Source of the DNA: Brachybacterium massiliense
Lineage (GTDB): Bacteria; Actinomycetota; Actinomycetes; Actinomycetales; Dermabacteraceae
Direction: 5' to 3'
Length of the DNA: 64,000 bases
Assembly: GCF_900184245.1 (NCBI RefSeq)
Contig: NZ_FXXB01000007.1
Location: 310,001-374,000 of the forward strand
Position 1 is the stretch's first letter; the number at the start of each line of letters is the position of its first letter. Made by a program: the position numbers and the translations under genes. Positions 25,000-33,677 of this stretch are shown here, in pieces. Below the pieces are notes generated by a model that saw only the letters and a list, made by a program, of their open reading frames with translations, ran no database searches and was not told where the DNA came from.

Positions 25000-26964
25000 T
25001 CAGTCCCGCTCGTACGCCGCCTGCTGCTGCTGGATCTCGCGCAGCCGGGCCAGGTCGAGCTTGCGGCCGCGGGCGAAGTCGACCACGCCGTTCTTCTCCT
25101 GGAAGACGTCGGTCATCTGCGTGTAGCAGTAGCCGAACATCAGCGGGTCCTCGAGCAGAACCCGGGTCAGGCCCTCGAATCGCTCGTAGAGCTGCTCCTC
25201 GCTGCGCACCCGCTCCCCGTAGCCCCAGGACTGGGCGGCGTCGTTGCCGGTGCGCGCCGCACCCTCGGCCGCCTCCTGCGCCTCGCGGGCCTCCTGCTCG
25301 TTCCACCAGATGCCGCCGTACTCGGAGACGAAGTAGGGCTGGCCGGCGAAGGGCAGGGAGAACGAACCGTCGGCGAAAGGCATCTCATCGGGCCCGAGCT
25401 CGCGACCGTTGGCCCAGGGCTTCCCCTCCGCGAGCGGGGCCTGCTGGGCGCGGAACCGCTCGACGTCCTGCTCGTAGGAGTGGGAGTCGTAGATGTCCGC
25501 CCCGCGCACCCGGTGGGAGTAGCCGGAGGCATCCAGCACCGGGCGGCTGGGATCGGCGAGCTTGGTCGCGTCGTACATCGCCTGGGTGACGTCGTCGAGC
25601 TGGGTGAGGCGGTCATGGCGCACCTGGTGGGTCTCGTTCAGGGGGCACCAGCCGATGATGCTGGGGTGGCTGAGGTCGCGCTCGACCGCCTCGATCCACT
25701 GGCCGATGAAGGTGGCGGTGGGCTGCTGGTTGTCGCCCATCGGGCCGAAGCCGGAGATGCCCCAGTCGCCGAACTCGCCCCAGACCAGGTAGCCGTAGAG
25801 GTCCGCCCAGAACAGCATGCGCTGCTCGAAGACCTTCTGGTGCAGGCGCGCGCCGTTGAAGCCGGCCTCGAGGGCGAGGCGGATGTCCGTGGTCATCGCC
25901 TCATCAGTCGGAGAGGTCATGAACGACTCCTCCCAGTAGCCCTGGTCGAGCACGAGGCGCTGGAACACCTTCTCGCCGTTGAGCCGGAACTCGTGATCGC
26001 GCAGGGTCGTCGCGCGCAGACCGGCGTAGGAGCGGACCTCGTCGAGCACCGCGCCCTCGGAATCCAGCAGGCGGGCGGAGAGCGAGTAGAGCTCGGGCGC
26101 ACCCGGACCCCAGACGCGCACCGCCTCCTCGGGGATCACCAGCTCGAGATGGGGTGCGAGATCGAGATCAGCGCGCACCTCGGCGCGGGCCACCTCGGCG
26201 CCGCCCGGCTCGGAGGCGACCACCTCGAGGCGGGTGCCGCGGGTGCTGCGGGCCAGGGGCACGGTGAGCGCGAAGGAGCAGCCGGCGAGCGAGGGGGTCA
26301 CGCGCAGGGCACGGATCTCGTCGACCGGGACGCCCTCGAGCCAGACGCTCTGCCAGATGCCGGTGGTGCGGTGGTAGGACGCGTGAGTGGCGTGGTACCA
26401 CGTGGACTGCTTGCCGCGGGCCTGGGGGACGTCGTGGGGGTCGCGGGCGCGCACCACGATCTCGACCTCGGAGCCGGCGCCGACTCCGGGCACGTCGGAG
26501 AGGTCGGCCGCGAAGGGGGTGAAGCCGCCCCGGTGGCGGGCCACCTCGACGCCGTCGGCCCAGACGGTCGTGTCGTGGTCGACCGCCTCGAAGCGCAGGA
26601 TCGGGCGTAGTCCCTCCCAGTCCGCCGGCACGGTGATCGTGCGGCGATACCAGACGGCGTTGAGGAAGTCGCGGTTCCCGATCCCGGAGGCCTCGGTCTC
26701 GGGTGCGAAGGGCACCGTGATCGTGGAGTTCAGCTCGCGCTCGAGCAGCCCTCGCTCGCGGCCGGAATCGCCCTGGTCGATCTCGAACTGCCAGGTGCCG
26801 TTCAGCGTGATCCAGGTGGGGCGCTGCAGCTGGGGGCGCGGATGCTCGGGGCGCGGGACCTCCGCGTCGCCGGTGAGCGGGGCATCGAGGTGGGCGGCGA
26901 GCTCCTCGGCGCGGGAGAAGAGGGCGGCGAGCGGCGCGGGCAGGTCAGCGGGGCGAGCGGTCAT
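25000..26964 (-). CDS. Glycoside hydrolase family 2 (beta-galactosidase/glucuronidase-like)
   Basis: 654 residues, without signal peptide, hence cytoplasmic. Jelly-roll sugar-binding domain (about 45-220; LNGTWQFEID, NAVWYRRTITVP), Ig-like domain, then a TIM barrel from about 330 (EFRLNGEKVFQRLVLDQGYW, GFNGARLHQKVFEQRMLFWADLYG). The acid/base is E444 (CPLNETHQV) and the nucleophile E548 (FVSEYGGIWW). It is shorter than LacZ and closest to the short GH2 group; specificity is uncertain. The ATG at 26964 has GAGGAG. It follows the lacI-type gene and shares an operator sequence with it, implying induction by its substrate. Confidence 0.9.
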   Translation of the reverse strand: MTARPADLPAPLAALFSRAEELAAHLDAPLTGDAEVPRPEHPRPQLQRPTWITLNGTWQFEIDQGDSGRERGLLERELNSTITVPFAPETEASGIGNRDFLNAVWYRRTITVPADWEGLRPILRFEAVDHDTTVWADGVEVARHRGGFTPFAADLSDVPGVGAGSEVEIVVRARDPHDVPQARGKQSTWYHATHASYHRTTGIWQSVWLEGVPVDEIRALRVTPSLAGCSFALTVPLARSTRGTRLEVVASEPGGAEVARAEVRADLDLAPHLELVIPEEAVRVWGPGAPELYSLSARLLDSEGAVLDEVRSYAGLRATTLRDHEFRLNGEKVFQRLVLDQGYWEESFMTSPTDEAMTTDIRLALEAGFNGARLHQKVFEQRMLFWADLYGYLVWGEFGDWGISGFGPMGDNQQPTATFIGQWIEAVERDLSHPSIIGWCPLNETHQVRHDRLTQLDDVTQAMYDATKLADPSRPVLDASGYSHRVRGADIYDSHSYEQDVERFRAQQAPLAEGKPWANGRELGPDEMPFADGSFSLPFAGQPYFVSEYGGIWWNEQEAREAQEAAEGAARTGNDAAQSWGYGERVRSEEQLYERFEGLTRVLLEDPLMFGYCYTQMTDVFQEKNGVVDFARGRKLDLARLREIQQQQAAYERD

Positions 26965-27030
26965 GGGGCAGCTCCTCAGAGGGGATCAGCACTGATCGGA
27001 CCCCTCCAGTCAAACGCATCCCCCCACGAA

Positions 27031-27044
27031 TTGCAACGTGGGAA
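27031..27044. promoter_or_regulatory. LacI-type operator before the GH2 gene
   Basis: TTGCAACGTGGGAA matches 12 of 14 bases of TTCCCACGTGGGAA, the core of the palindrome in front of the adjacent LacI gene. It lies 67 bases upstream of the GH2 ATG. Confidence 0.65.
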
Positions 27045-27062
27045 TTTCGGTGGATCCGCCCG

Positions 27063-28079
27063 TCATCGCCCGCCGGGCGCGACACTCGTGCCGCGCACCA
27101 CCAGGCGGTGGGCGATCACGGTCTCCGAGCCCGCCGACTCCTCGCCGCCCTCGGTGAGCGCGGCGTCCAGCGCGGCCGTGATCAGCGCCTGCAGATCCGG
27201 GGCGATCGTGGTCAGCGCGGGCCGCGACCAGGCCGCCTCGGCGATGTCGTCCCAGCCCACCACGGCCACCTGGCCCGGCACGTCGATCCCGTGATCGAGC
27301 AGCGCGCCGAGCGCTCCGAGGGCGAGCAGGTCGTTCCCGGCGACCACCGCATCCACCTCGAGACCGGCCGCGAGCACCGCCTCCATCTCGCGGCGCCCCG
27401 CCGCGCGGTCCCAGTGCACGACCTCGCGGATCATCGCGGGCTCCACCTCGCGCCCGGCGAAGCGCAGAGCGGCCCGGAACCCGGCCAGACGATCGGTCGC
27501 GGTCGAGCGCACGGCGCCGTCCATCCCCAGGAACAGCAGGCGCTCCCGCCCCTGCTCCACCAGGTGGTGGACCACATCGACGGCGGAGGCGACGTTGTCG
27601 ATCGCGACATGGGAGATCTCCGCCGCCGCCGGCAGGCGCTCTCCCAGCAGCACCACCCGGGGCCCGTCGGCATCGAGCAGATCCGCCGGGGCGAGCGCCG
27701 TGGGAGAGATGATCACCGCATCGACCGGGCGCGGCGCGAGCCCGCGCACATGGGCCCGCTCGGTCTCGGGATCACCCAGTGAGACCTCGACGCTGACGGT
27801 GTAGCCGCGCTCTCGGGCGGCGATCTGCATCAGCTCGGCCAGGCGCGCGAAGTAGGGGTTCTGCAGCTCGGGCACCACCAGCGCGATCGTGCGGGTGGGC
27901 CCGCCGCGCAGGTCACGGCCGACGCGATTGGGCACATAGCCGAGCTCCTGGATCGACCGCTCGACCCGCCGCCGGGTCTCCTCCCGCACGACGGGGCGGT
28001 CGTTGACGACGTTGGAGACGGTCTTCCAGGAGACGCCGGCGTGCTGGGCGACGTCCTTGATGCTCACGCGGCGCGCCAT
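27063..28079 (-). CDS. LacI-family transcriptional repressor
   Basis: 338 residues. Helix-turn-helix with hinge (SIKDVAQHAGVSWKTVSNVVND to GYVPNRVGRDLRGG), then the periplasmic-binding-protein-like sensor (ALVVPELQNPYFARL, VDAVIISP, GNDLLALGALGALLDHGIDVPGQVAVVGWDDI). The ATG at 28079 has CAGGAGAG. It is upstream of and co-directional with the GH2 gene, with operator matches before both genes, so it is probably autoregulated and controls the hydrolase. The inducer is presumably a beta-linked sugar. Confidence 0.94.
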   Translation of the reverse strand: MARRVSIKDVAQHAGVSWKTVSNVVNDRPVVREETRRRVERSIQELGYVPNRVGRDLRGGPTRTIALVVPELQNPYFARLAELMQIAARERGYTVSVEVSLGDPETERAHVRGLAPRPVDAVIISPTALAPADLLDADGPRVVLLGERLPAAAEISHVAIDNVASAVDVVHHLVEQGRERLLFLGMDGAVRSTATDRLAGFRAALRFAGREVEPAMIREVVHWDRAAGRREMEAVLAAGLEVDAVVAGNDLLALGALGALLDHGIDVPGQVAVVGWDDIAEAAWSRPALTTIAPDLQALITAALDAALTEGGEESAGSETVIAHRLVVRGTSVAPGGR

Positions 28080-28397
28080 CGGCTCTCCTGGGTCAGGGGG
28101 AACGGGTCGGGGATCGCTTCGAGGGTACCGGAGCGGCCGATTCTTCCCACGTGGGAAGATTGTGGTCGGAGGTCCCGACCCCGTCCCGCCACCCGGTGGT
28201 ATCTCACATGCGCTCGCCGGTTCGTCGCCACCGACACCCGGCGCACGTACTGTGAGCGGGAGTGCCGTCCTCCCGCCGCGGCACAGGTCCCGGCAGGCTC
28301 CGCCCCGGTGACAGCGTCGGCGGAGGAGAGCCGCCCTGTGCGACGTCGCCCTCCGACGCCCCGGGCAGGACTGCAGCACAGAGAACGGATCACCTTC
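28080..28397. other. Divergent control region between lacI-type and DEAD-box genes
   Basis: 318 bases without a gene. The left half holds the LacI operator. The right half forms a GC-rich leader before the helicase gene; TACTGT (28247-28252) is a possible -10 box, which would give a 5' leader of about 140 bases. Confidence 0.45.
28142..28159. promoter_or_regulatory. Perfect 18-bp LacI-type operator
   Basis: TCTTCCCACGTGGGAAGA is fully symmetric with the central CG expected for LacI-family sites. It lies 62 bases before the regulator's ATG. Confidence 0.8.
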
Positions 28398-29999
28398 GTG
28401 ACCACCCCTGATTTCGCGCGCCTCGGCGTGCCCTCCGTCCTGATCGGCGCCCTCGCGCCGCGGGGCATCACCGAGCCCACCCCGATACAGGCCGCGACGC
28501 TGCCGGACTCCCTGTCCGGGCGCGACGTGCTGGGCCGGGGGCGCACCGGCTCGGGCAAGACCTACGCCTTCCTGCTGCCGCTGGTGGCTCGCCTGATCGA
28601 GCAGCCGCGTCGGCGGGTGGGCCGTCGACCGCGGTCGCTGATCCTCGCGCCCACCCGCGAGCTCGCCTCGCAGCTGGCCGAGTCGCTGGCGCCCCTCGAG
28701 CAGGCCGCCGGGCTGCGCAGCACCGTCGTCTTCGGCGGCGTGGGACAGAACCCGCAGGTGAAGGCGCTGGCCGGGGGCGTGGACGTGCTCGTGGCCTGCC
28801 CCGGGCGCCTGCTGGACCTGATGAACCAGGGCCACGTGGACCTCGGCGGCGTCGAGATCACCGTGATCGACGAGGCCGACCACATGGCAGACATGGGCTT
28901 CCTGCCGATGGTGCGCAAGATCCTCGCCAAGACCCCGCGCGACGGTCAGCGCATGCTCTTCTCCGCGACCCTCGACTCGGGTGTGAACAAGCTGGTCAAG
29001 GAGTTCCTGGACCAGCCCGTCACCCACTCGGCCGATCCGGCCACCAGCCCCGTGGGCACGATGGAGCACCACGTGCTCGAGGTCTCCTCGGCCACCCGAT
29101 TCGACGTGCTGCGGGATCTCGCCGCCGCGCCGGGCCGAACGATCATGTTCACGCGCACCAAGTACGGCGCGAAGAACCTCGCCCGCAAGCTCAGCGCGCG
29201 CGGCGTGGACGCGGTGGACCTGCACGGCAACCTCTCGCAGAACGCCCGCACCCGGAACCTCGAGGCCTTCGGCTCGGGCACCGCGACCACGATGGTGTGC
29301 ACCGACATCGCCGCGCGCGGCATCCACGTGGACGAGGTGGCGCTGGTGGTCCACGCCGATCCGCCTGTCGAGCACAAGGCGTACCTGCACCGCTCGGGCC
29401 GCACCGCCCGGGCGGGCGAGTCCGGCACCGTGATCACCGTGCAGACCCCGGAGCAGAAGCGGGACGTCAGCGATCTGATGCGCAAGGCTGGCATCACCCC
29501 CACCTACCACCAGCAGGTCCAGGCGACGAGCCCCGTGCTCACGGAGCTGGCGCCGGGCGAGCGCGTGGCCACGCACGAGCCGCGCCAGCCCGAGCCGGAG
29601 CTGGATCAGGCGCGCCTGAACGGCGAGCGTCGCAGCCGTGGCCGGTCCGGCGGGCAGAGCCGTTCCGGTGGCCAGAGCCGGCCGGGCGGGCAGGGCCGGT
29701 CCGGCGGGCAGGGCCGGGGCGGCCAGGGTCGCTCGGGCGGCCAGGCCGGCGGCGGCCGACGCGGCGGCCAGGGCTCGGAGAACCCCGCCGAGAGCACCGG
29801 CCAGGGACGCGGCGGCAGCCGTCGTCGCGGCCAGGGCTCCGGCTCGTCGGGTGCATCGAGTCAGGGCCAGCGTCAGGGCCAGCGTCAGGGTCAGCGCCAG
29901 GGCGCCCCGGCCCGCTACTCCACGAGCTCCGAGGGTGCCGGCAGCGGGAACTCCGTCGGCGGTGGCCTCGCCGCCTTCTCCTCCGGCCGCCGGCGATGA
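28398..29999 (+). CDS. DEAD-box RNA helicase with RGG-rich tail
   Basis: About 533 residues from a GTG at 28398. Q motif (ITEPTPIQAATLP), Walker A GRTGSGKTYA, DEAD (VIDEADHMADMGF), SAT (LFSATLD), and helicase C with HRSGRTARAG. From about 400 the tail is disordered and basic, made of SGGQ/GGQGR and RQGQ repeats that bind RNA non-specifically, as in cold-shock and ribosome-assembly helicases. The long upstream region suggests post-transcriptional control, a known habit of such helicases. Its stop overlaps the rhodanese start (ATGA). Confidence 0.92.
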   Translation: MTTPDFARLGVPSVLIGALAPRGITEPTPIQAATLPDSLSGRDVLGRGRTGSGKTYAFLLPLVARLIEQPRRRVGRRPRSLILAPTRELASQLAESLAPLEQAAGLRSTVVFGGVGQNPQVKALAGGVDVLVACPGRLLDLMNQGHVDLGGVEITVIDEADHMADMGFLPMVRKILAKTPRDGQRMLFSATLDSGVNKLVKEFLDQPVTHSADPATSPVGTMEHHVLEVSSATRFDVLRDLAAAPGRTIMFTRTKYGAKNLARKLSARGVDAVDLHGNLSQNARTRNLEAFGSGTATTMVCTDIAARGIHVDEVALVVHADPPVEHKAYLHRSGRTARAGESGTVITVQTPEQKRDVSDLMRKAGITPTYHQQVQATSPVLTELAPGERVATHEPRQPEPELDQARLNGERRSRGRSGGQSRSGGQSRPGGQGRSGGQGRGGQGRSGGQAGGGRRGGQGSENPAESTGQGRGGSRRRGQGSGSSGASSQGQRQGQRQGQRQGAPARYSTSSEGAGSGNSVGGGLAAFSSGRRR

Positions 30000-30439
30000 G
30001 CGACGCCGGCTCGTCCGGCCGTCGCCGCGGCGCCCCTGCACAGCACAGCATCGAGGAGATCCTCGAGGCCGCTCGTCGCGGGGTGCAGCGGATCGCTCCT
30101 GCTGAGCTGGCGCAGGCGCAGGCCGACGGCGCGCACGTGATCGACCTCCGCTCGGCCGCGACCCGCGTGCCCGAGGGGCACATCCCGGGCGCGACCGTGA
30201 TGGAGCGCCTGGTGCTCGAGTGGCGGCTGGATCCGGGCAGCACGCACCGGATGCCGGCCGGACCCGAGCACGACGACCTGGTCGTGGTGGTCTGCAACGA
30301 GGGGTACTACTCCTCCCTCGCGGCCCGTGACCTCCGTGACCTCGGCTTCCACCGTGCCACCGATCTGGTGGGCGGCTTCCGCGCGTACCGCGAGGCCGGA
30401 CTGCCGATCGAGACGGAGCCCACCCGCAGCGTGGACTGA
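29996..30439 (+). CDS. Rhodanese-like domain protein
   Basis: 147 residues. A single rhodanese domain (about 28-140): RIAPAELAQAQADGAHVIDLRS, PEGHIPGAT, and an active-site loop CNEGYYSS with catalytic Cys C100. It would transfer sulfane sulfur or act as a regulatory thiol protein. It is coupled to the helicase gene by a four-base overlap. The co-translation with an RNA helicase hints at a role in tRNA or RNA sulfuration, but this is only inference. Confidence 0.88.
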   Translation: MSDAGSSGRRRGAPAQHSIEEILEAARRGVQRIAPAELAQAQADGAHVIDLRSAATRVPEGHIPGATVMERLVLEWRLDPGSTHRMPAGPEHDDLVVVVCNEGYYSSLAARDLRDLGFHRATDLVGGFRAYREAGLPIETEPTRSVD

Positions 30440-30456
30440 CGCGTGAGCTGAGCTCC

Positions 30457-31459
30457 CTGACGGCGGGGGCGGGCACCGACGAGGCGGAGACGCCGTCGGT
30501 CCCGTGCGGCGTCCCCCAAGACCGATCTGCGGAAGTTCGCGTGGCTGTCGATCGTCGCCGCGATCCTCACCATCGCCCTGAAGACCGGCGCCTGGGCGCT
30601 CACAGACTCCGTCGGACTGCTCTCCGACGCCGCGGAGTCGACGGTCAACCTGGTCGCCGCGGTGGTGGCGCTGATCGCGCTGACCGTCGCCGCGCGCCCC
30701 GCCACCGAGCGCTTCCTCTACGGCCGAGCGAAGGCCGAGTACTTCTCCGCGGCCGTCGAGGGCCTGATGATCTTCGTGGCCGCGGCGGTCATCATGGTCA
30801 CCGCCGTCGAGCGGTTCATCAATCCGCGCCCCCTGGAGAACCTCGGCCTCGGCCTGGTCATCGTGGTGATCGCCTCGCTGATCAACGGCGGGGTGGCGGT
30901 GGTGCTGCTACGGGCTGGGAAGGCCCACAACTCGATCACGCTGCGGGCGGACGGCAAGCATCTGATGACCGACGTGATCACGAGCGCCGGCGTGCTGCTG
31001 GGCGTGGCGCTGGTGGCGCTGACCGGCTGGGAGCGGCTGGATCCGCTGATCGCCTTCGCGGTGGGCGTCAACATCATCGTCACCGGCATCGGCCTGCTCG
31101 GCGAATCCGTGTCCGGACTGCTCGACAAGGCCCTGCCGGACGAGGACCACGAGATCATCACCGAGGTGCTGCGCCGGCGCACCGACGGGACCGTCACCTT
31201 CCACGGCCTGCAGACCCGCGAGGCCGGTCAGCAGAAATACATGAACGTGCACGTGCTGGTGCCCGACGAGTGGACCGTCAAGCGCGGCCACGACTACATC
31301 GAGGAGCTCGAGGACGAGCTGCACGGCTGCCTGCCGGACCTCACGGTGCTCACCCACCTCGAGCCGATCTCCGACCCCGCCTCCTACGAGGACATCCCCG
31401 CGCAGCACGTGCCGATCCACGGCGACGACCACGATCCGACGCGGCCGCCCGAGGAGTGA
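30457..31459 (+). CDS. Cation diffusion facilitator, 5' end frameshifted
   Basis: The readable protein from about 30,515 (KTDLRKFAWLSIVAAILTIALK, GLLSDAAESTVNLVAA, then LYGRAKAEYFSA and ADGKHLMTDVITSAGVLLG) has six membrane helices and the conserved Asp/His sites of CDF metal exporters (Zn/Fe/Mn). The C-terminal cytoplasmic domain ends HLEPISDP. In this frame there is no ATG, GTG or TTG between the stop at 30458-30460 and the GTGs at 30659/30662, which would delete two helices. Removing one C from the run at 30513-30517 joins it to a frame reading TAGAGTDEAETPSVP behind a CTG at 30457. The gene is either misassembled or damaged. Confidence 0.75.
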
Positions 31460-31526
31460 TCAGGCGCCGTGCTCGGTGCAGTGGTCCAGGGGATGGTCTC
31501 CGGCGCGGTGAAGGGCTGATCCACCC

Positions 31527-32495
31527 TCAGCGCAGCAGGGCCGCGAGGCGGGCGTCGGACGCGGCGAGCGCCTCGCGGTCGTATGTCGAAGCGCTCGAGA
31601 GGATCTCGTCGGCCCGGGTGCGCTCGACGAGCTGCTCGAGCCGGCGCCTCACCATTCCATCAGTGCCGGCGGCGGCGCGGACCAGACCTTTCTCCACCCT
31701 CGCCGCCTCCTTCTCGCTGGGGCGCGCGGCCCGGATCTGCTCGACGCTCTCGAGCGCCTCGAACAGCCCGGTGGTGCGGGAGCGGGCCATCGCCCAGACC
31801 TCGGGCAGGGCGAGCTCCCGCGCCTCTTCGGCGGTGTCCGCGATCAACAGGTCCAGCGAGAGGATCACCTCGGGGGCGCTGCCGCGGTGCGGCCTGAAGC
31901 GCCGACGGTAGCCAGCCAGGCGCTCCTCGAGTTCGGGCGAGTCCAGCATCGGCCCGCCGATCACCACCGGCAGCCCGAGGGCGGCGGCGGTGTCGATGCC
32001 GCTGCCGGTGGCCAGGACGAACACCGCGGGCGCCGAGGTCCCCGCAGGCTGCGCGGTGAGCGCGGCGGTGCCCTCGAGGTGCTCGCGCAGCTGGGCGATC
32101 TCGTGGGCGAAGGACTCCGTGCCGGCCTCGGTGCGTCCGAGCGCCTCACGCACCGGGGCGGTGAACCCGAGCGTCCGCCCGAGCCCCAGGTCGATTCGTC
32201 CCGGATACAGCGCCTCGAGCATCAGGAACTGCTCGGCGACCACGAGCGGGCGATGGTTGGGGAGCATCACCCCTCCCGAGCCCAGTCGGATCCGCTGGGT
32301 ACGGCTGCCGATCGCGGCCAGCAGCACCGCCGGTGAGCCGCTCGCGATCCCCGGCACGGCGTGGTGCTCGGCGACCCAGAACCGTGCGTAGCCCAGGTGC
32401 TCGGCCTCGATCGCACGGTCCCGGGTGTGCCCCAGGGCGGCCGACGGCAGATGGCCGCGGCGGGTGCGACAACGATCGAGCAGGGAGAGCCTCAT
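31527..32495 (-). CDS. LLM-class flavin-dependent oxidoreductase
   Basis: 322 residues, luciferase-like TIM barrel. Typical patches: RAIEAEHLGYARFWVAEHH, RIRLGSGGVMLPNHRPLVVAEQFLMLEALYPGRIDLGLGR. It would bind FMN or F420; substrate unknown. Start ATG 32495 with GCAGGGC upstream. It is divergent from a second LLM gene with which it shares most of the N-terminal barrel motifs, so the pair is probably a duplication. Confidence 0.88.
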   Translation of the reverse strand: MRLSLLDRCRTRRGHLPSAALGHTRDRAIEAEHLGYARFWVAEHHAVPGIASGSPAVLLAAIGSRTQRIRLGSGGVMLPNHRPLVVAEQFLMLEALYPGRIDLGLGRTLGFTAPVREALGRTEAGTESFAHEIAQLREHLEGTAALTAQPAGTSAPAVFVLATGSGIDTAAALGLPVVIGGPMLDSPELEERLAGYRRRFRPHRGSAPEVILSLDLLIADTAEEARELALPEVWAMARSRTTGLFEALESVEQIRAARPSEKEAARVEKGLVRAAAGTDGMVRRRLEQLVERTRADEILSSASTYDREALAASDARLAALLR

Positions 32496-32588
32496 GCCCT
32501 GCAGAACGCCCCGGCGAGGCCGGAACTTCCCTGGACAGCGGTCAGGAACCTCTCACTCCGCCCCTCCCCCGCGCGCAGCGCCCATGAC

Positions 32589-32594
32589 TAGCCT
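32589..32594 (+). promoter_or_regulatory. -10 box TAGCCT, leaderless start of LLM gene
   Basis: TAGCCT ends seven bases before the ATG at 32602, which argues for that start and against the ATG at 32584 that overlaps the promoter. Confidence 0.5.
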
Positions 32595-32601
32595 GAACAG
32601 C

Positions 32602-33606
32602 ATGAACACTCCTCATGTGCCGCTGTCGCTGCTCGATCTCGTCCCCATCTCCGAAGGCATGACCACTCGCGAGGCGATCAATGCCTCGATGGAGGCGGCC
32701 CGGGCGGCCGACCGGCTCGGCTACGAACGGCTGTGGTTCGCGGAGCACCACAACACCAACAGCCTCGCCTCGAGCGCGACCTCGCTGCTGATCGACCGGG
32801 CGGCCTCGCTGACCGAGCGCATTCGGGTGGGCTCGGGCGGGATCATGCTGCCCAACCACTCCCCGCTCGCGGTGATCGAGCAGTTCGGCACCCTGGTGCA
32901 GTTCCACGGCGACCGCATCGACCTGGGCCTGGGTCGCGCCCCCGGCACCGATCAGCTCACCGCCCAGCTGCTCGCCCGCACCTCTGCGGAGCCCTCGGCC
33001 TTCCTCGCCGCTGTCGAGCAGATGCGGGACTGGTCCCGCGAGGAGGGCTCCGGGGACGTGCCGATCCACGCGGATGTCGCCCGCGGCACCGAGGTGCCGA
33101 TGTGGATCCTCGGCTCGACCGCCAACGGCGCGCGCCTGGCCGCACAGCTGGGGCTGCCCTTCTCGGTGGCCTCCCACTTCGCGCCCTTCCAGTACCTGCA
33201 TGCGCTCGACGTCTACCGCGAGAACTTCGACCCGGACGCCGACGCCGCACAGCTCGAGACGCCCCGCACGATGGTGGGCGTCAACCTCGTCATCGCCGAC
33301 ACCGACGAGGAGGCGCAGCACCAGTTCACCACCCTCCAGCAGATGTTCCTGGGCGTGGTGACCGGGCAGCGCAGAAAGATCCAGCCGCCGCGACCGCTCG
33401 AGGAGGTCGCCCCGGACCAGCTGATCTCGCAGGTGGATCAGACGCTGTCGATCCGGGCCGTCGGCTCGCCGTCCACCGTGGTGCGCCAGCTCGAGGAGAT
33501 CGTCGCCGCGACCGGTGCGGACGAGCTGATCCTCACCGCCTACTACTTCGATCCCGCCGATCGGCTGCATGCGCTCGAGCTGCTCGCCCAGGCGTGGGGG
33601 CTGTGA
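32602..33606 (+). CDS. LLM-class flavin-dependent oxidoreductase
   Basis: 334 residues. Starts NTPHVPLSLLDLVPI; luciferase-like motifs AARAADRLGYERLWFAEHHN, RIRVGSGGIMLPNHSPLAVIEQFGTL, DRIDLGLGRAPGTD and a C-terminal IVAATGADELILTAYYFDP. This is the MsnO8/YhbW-like subgroup of LLM enzymes. FMN- or F420-dependent oxidation is expected; the substrate is unknown. The ATG at 32602 was chosen over 32584 because of the -10 box between them. Confidence 0.9.
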   Translation: MNTPHVPLSLLDLVPISEGMTTREAINASMEAARAADRLGYERLWFAEHHNTNSLASSATSLLIDRAASLTERIRVGSGGIMLPNHSPLAVIEQFGTLVQFHGDRIDLGLGRAPGTDQLTAQLLARTSAEPSAFLAAVEQMRDWSREEGSGDVPIHADVARGTEVPMWILGSTANGARLAAQLGLPFSVASHFAPFQYLHALDVYRENFDPDADAAQLETPRTMVGVNLVIADTDEEAQHQFTTLQQMFLGVVTGQRRKIQPPRPLEEVAPDQLISQVDQTLSIRAVGSPSTVVRQLEEIVAATGADELILTAYYFDPADRLHALELLAQAWGL

Positions 33607-33632
33607 GCAGACCGCTCCCGGCCCGGAGATGA

Positions 33633-33666
33633 GGAGGGGCCGTCGCGCATGCGCCACGGCCCCTCC
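33633..33666. terminator. Bidirectional terminator between LLM gene and TRAP operon
   Basis: 11-bp stem GGAGGGGCCGT / ACGGCCCCTCC with a 12-base loop that itself contains GCGCATGCGC. It lies between convergent genes. Confidence 0.8.
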
Positions 33667-33677
33667 CCACCTCTGGA

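Noticed and set aside
28080..30476. Upstream extension of the LacI frame to 1137 codons
   Set aside because: The extension is antisense to the DEAD-box helicase; the true start at 28079 has a ribosome site and the HTH begins there.
32584..32601. Earlier ATG (32584) as start of the second LLM gene
   Set aside because: It overlaps the TAGCCT box; the family N-terminus fits the ATG at 32602.
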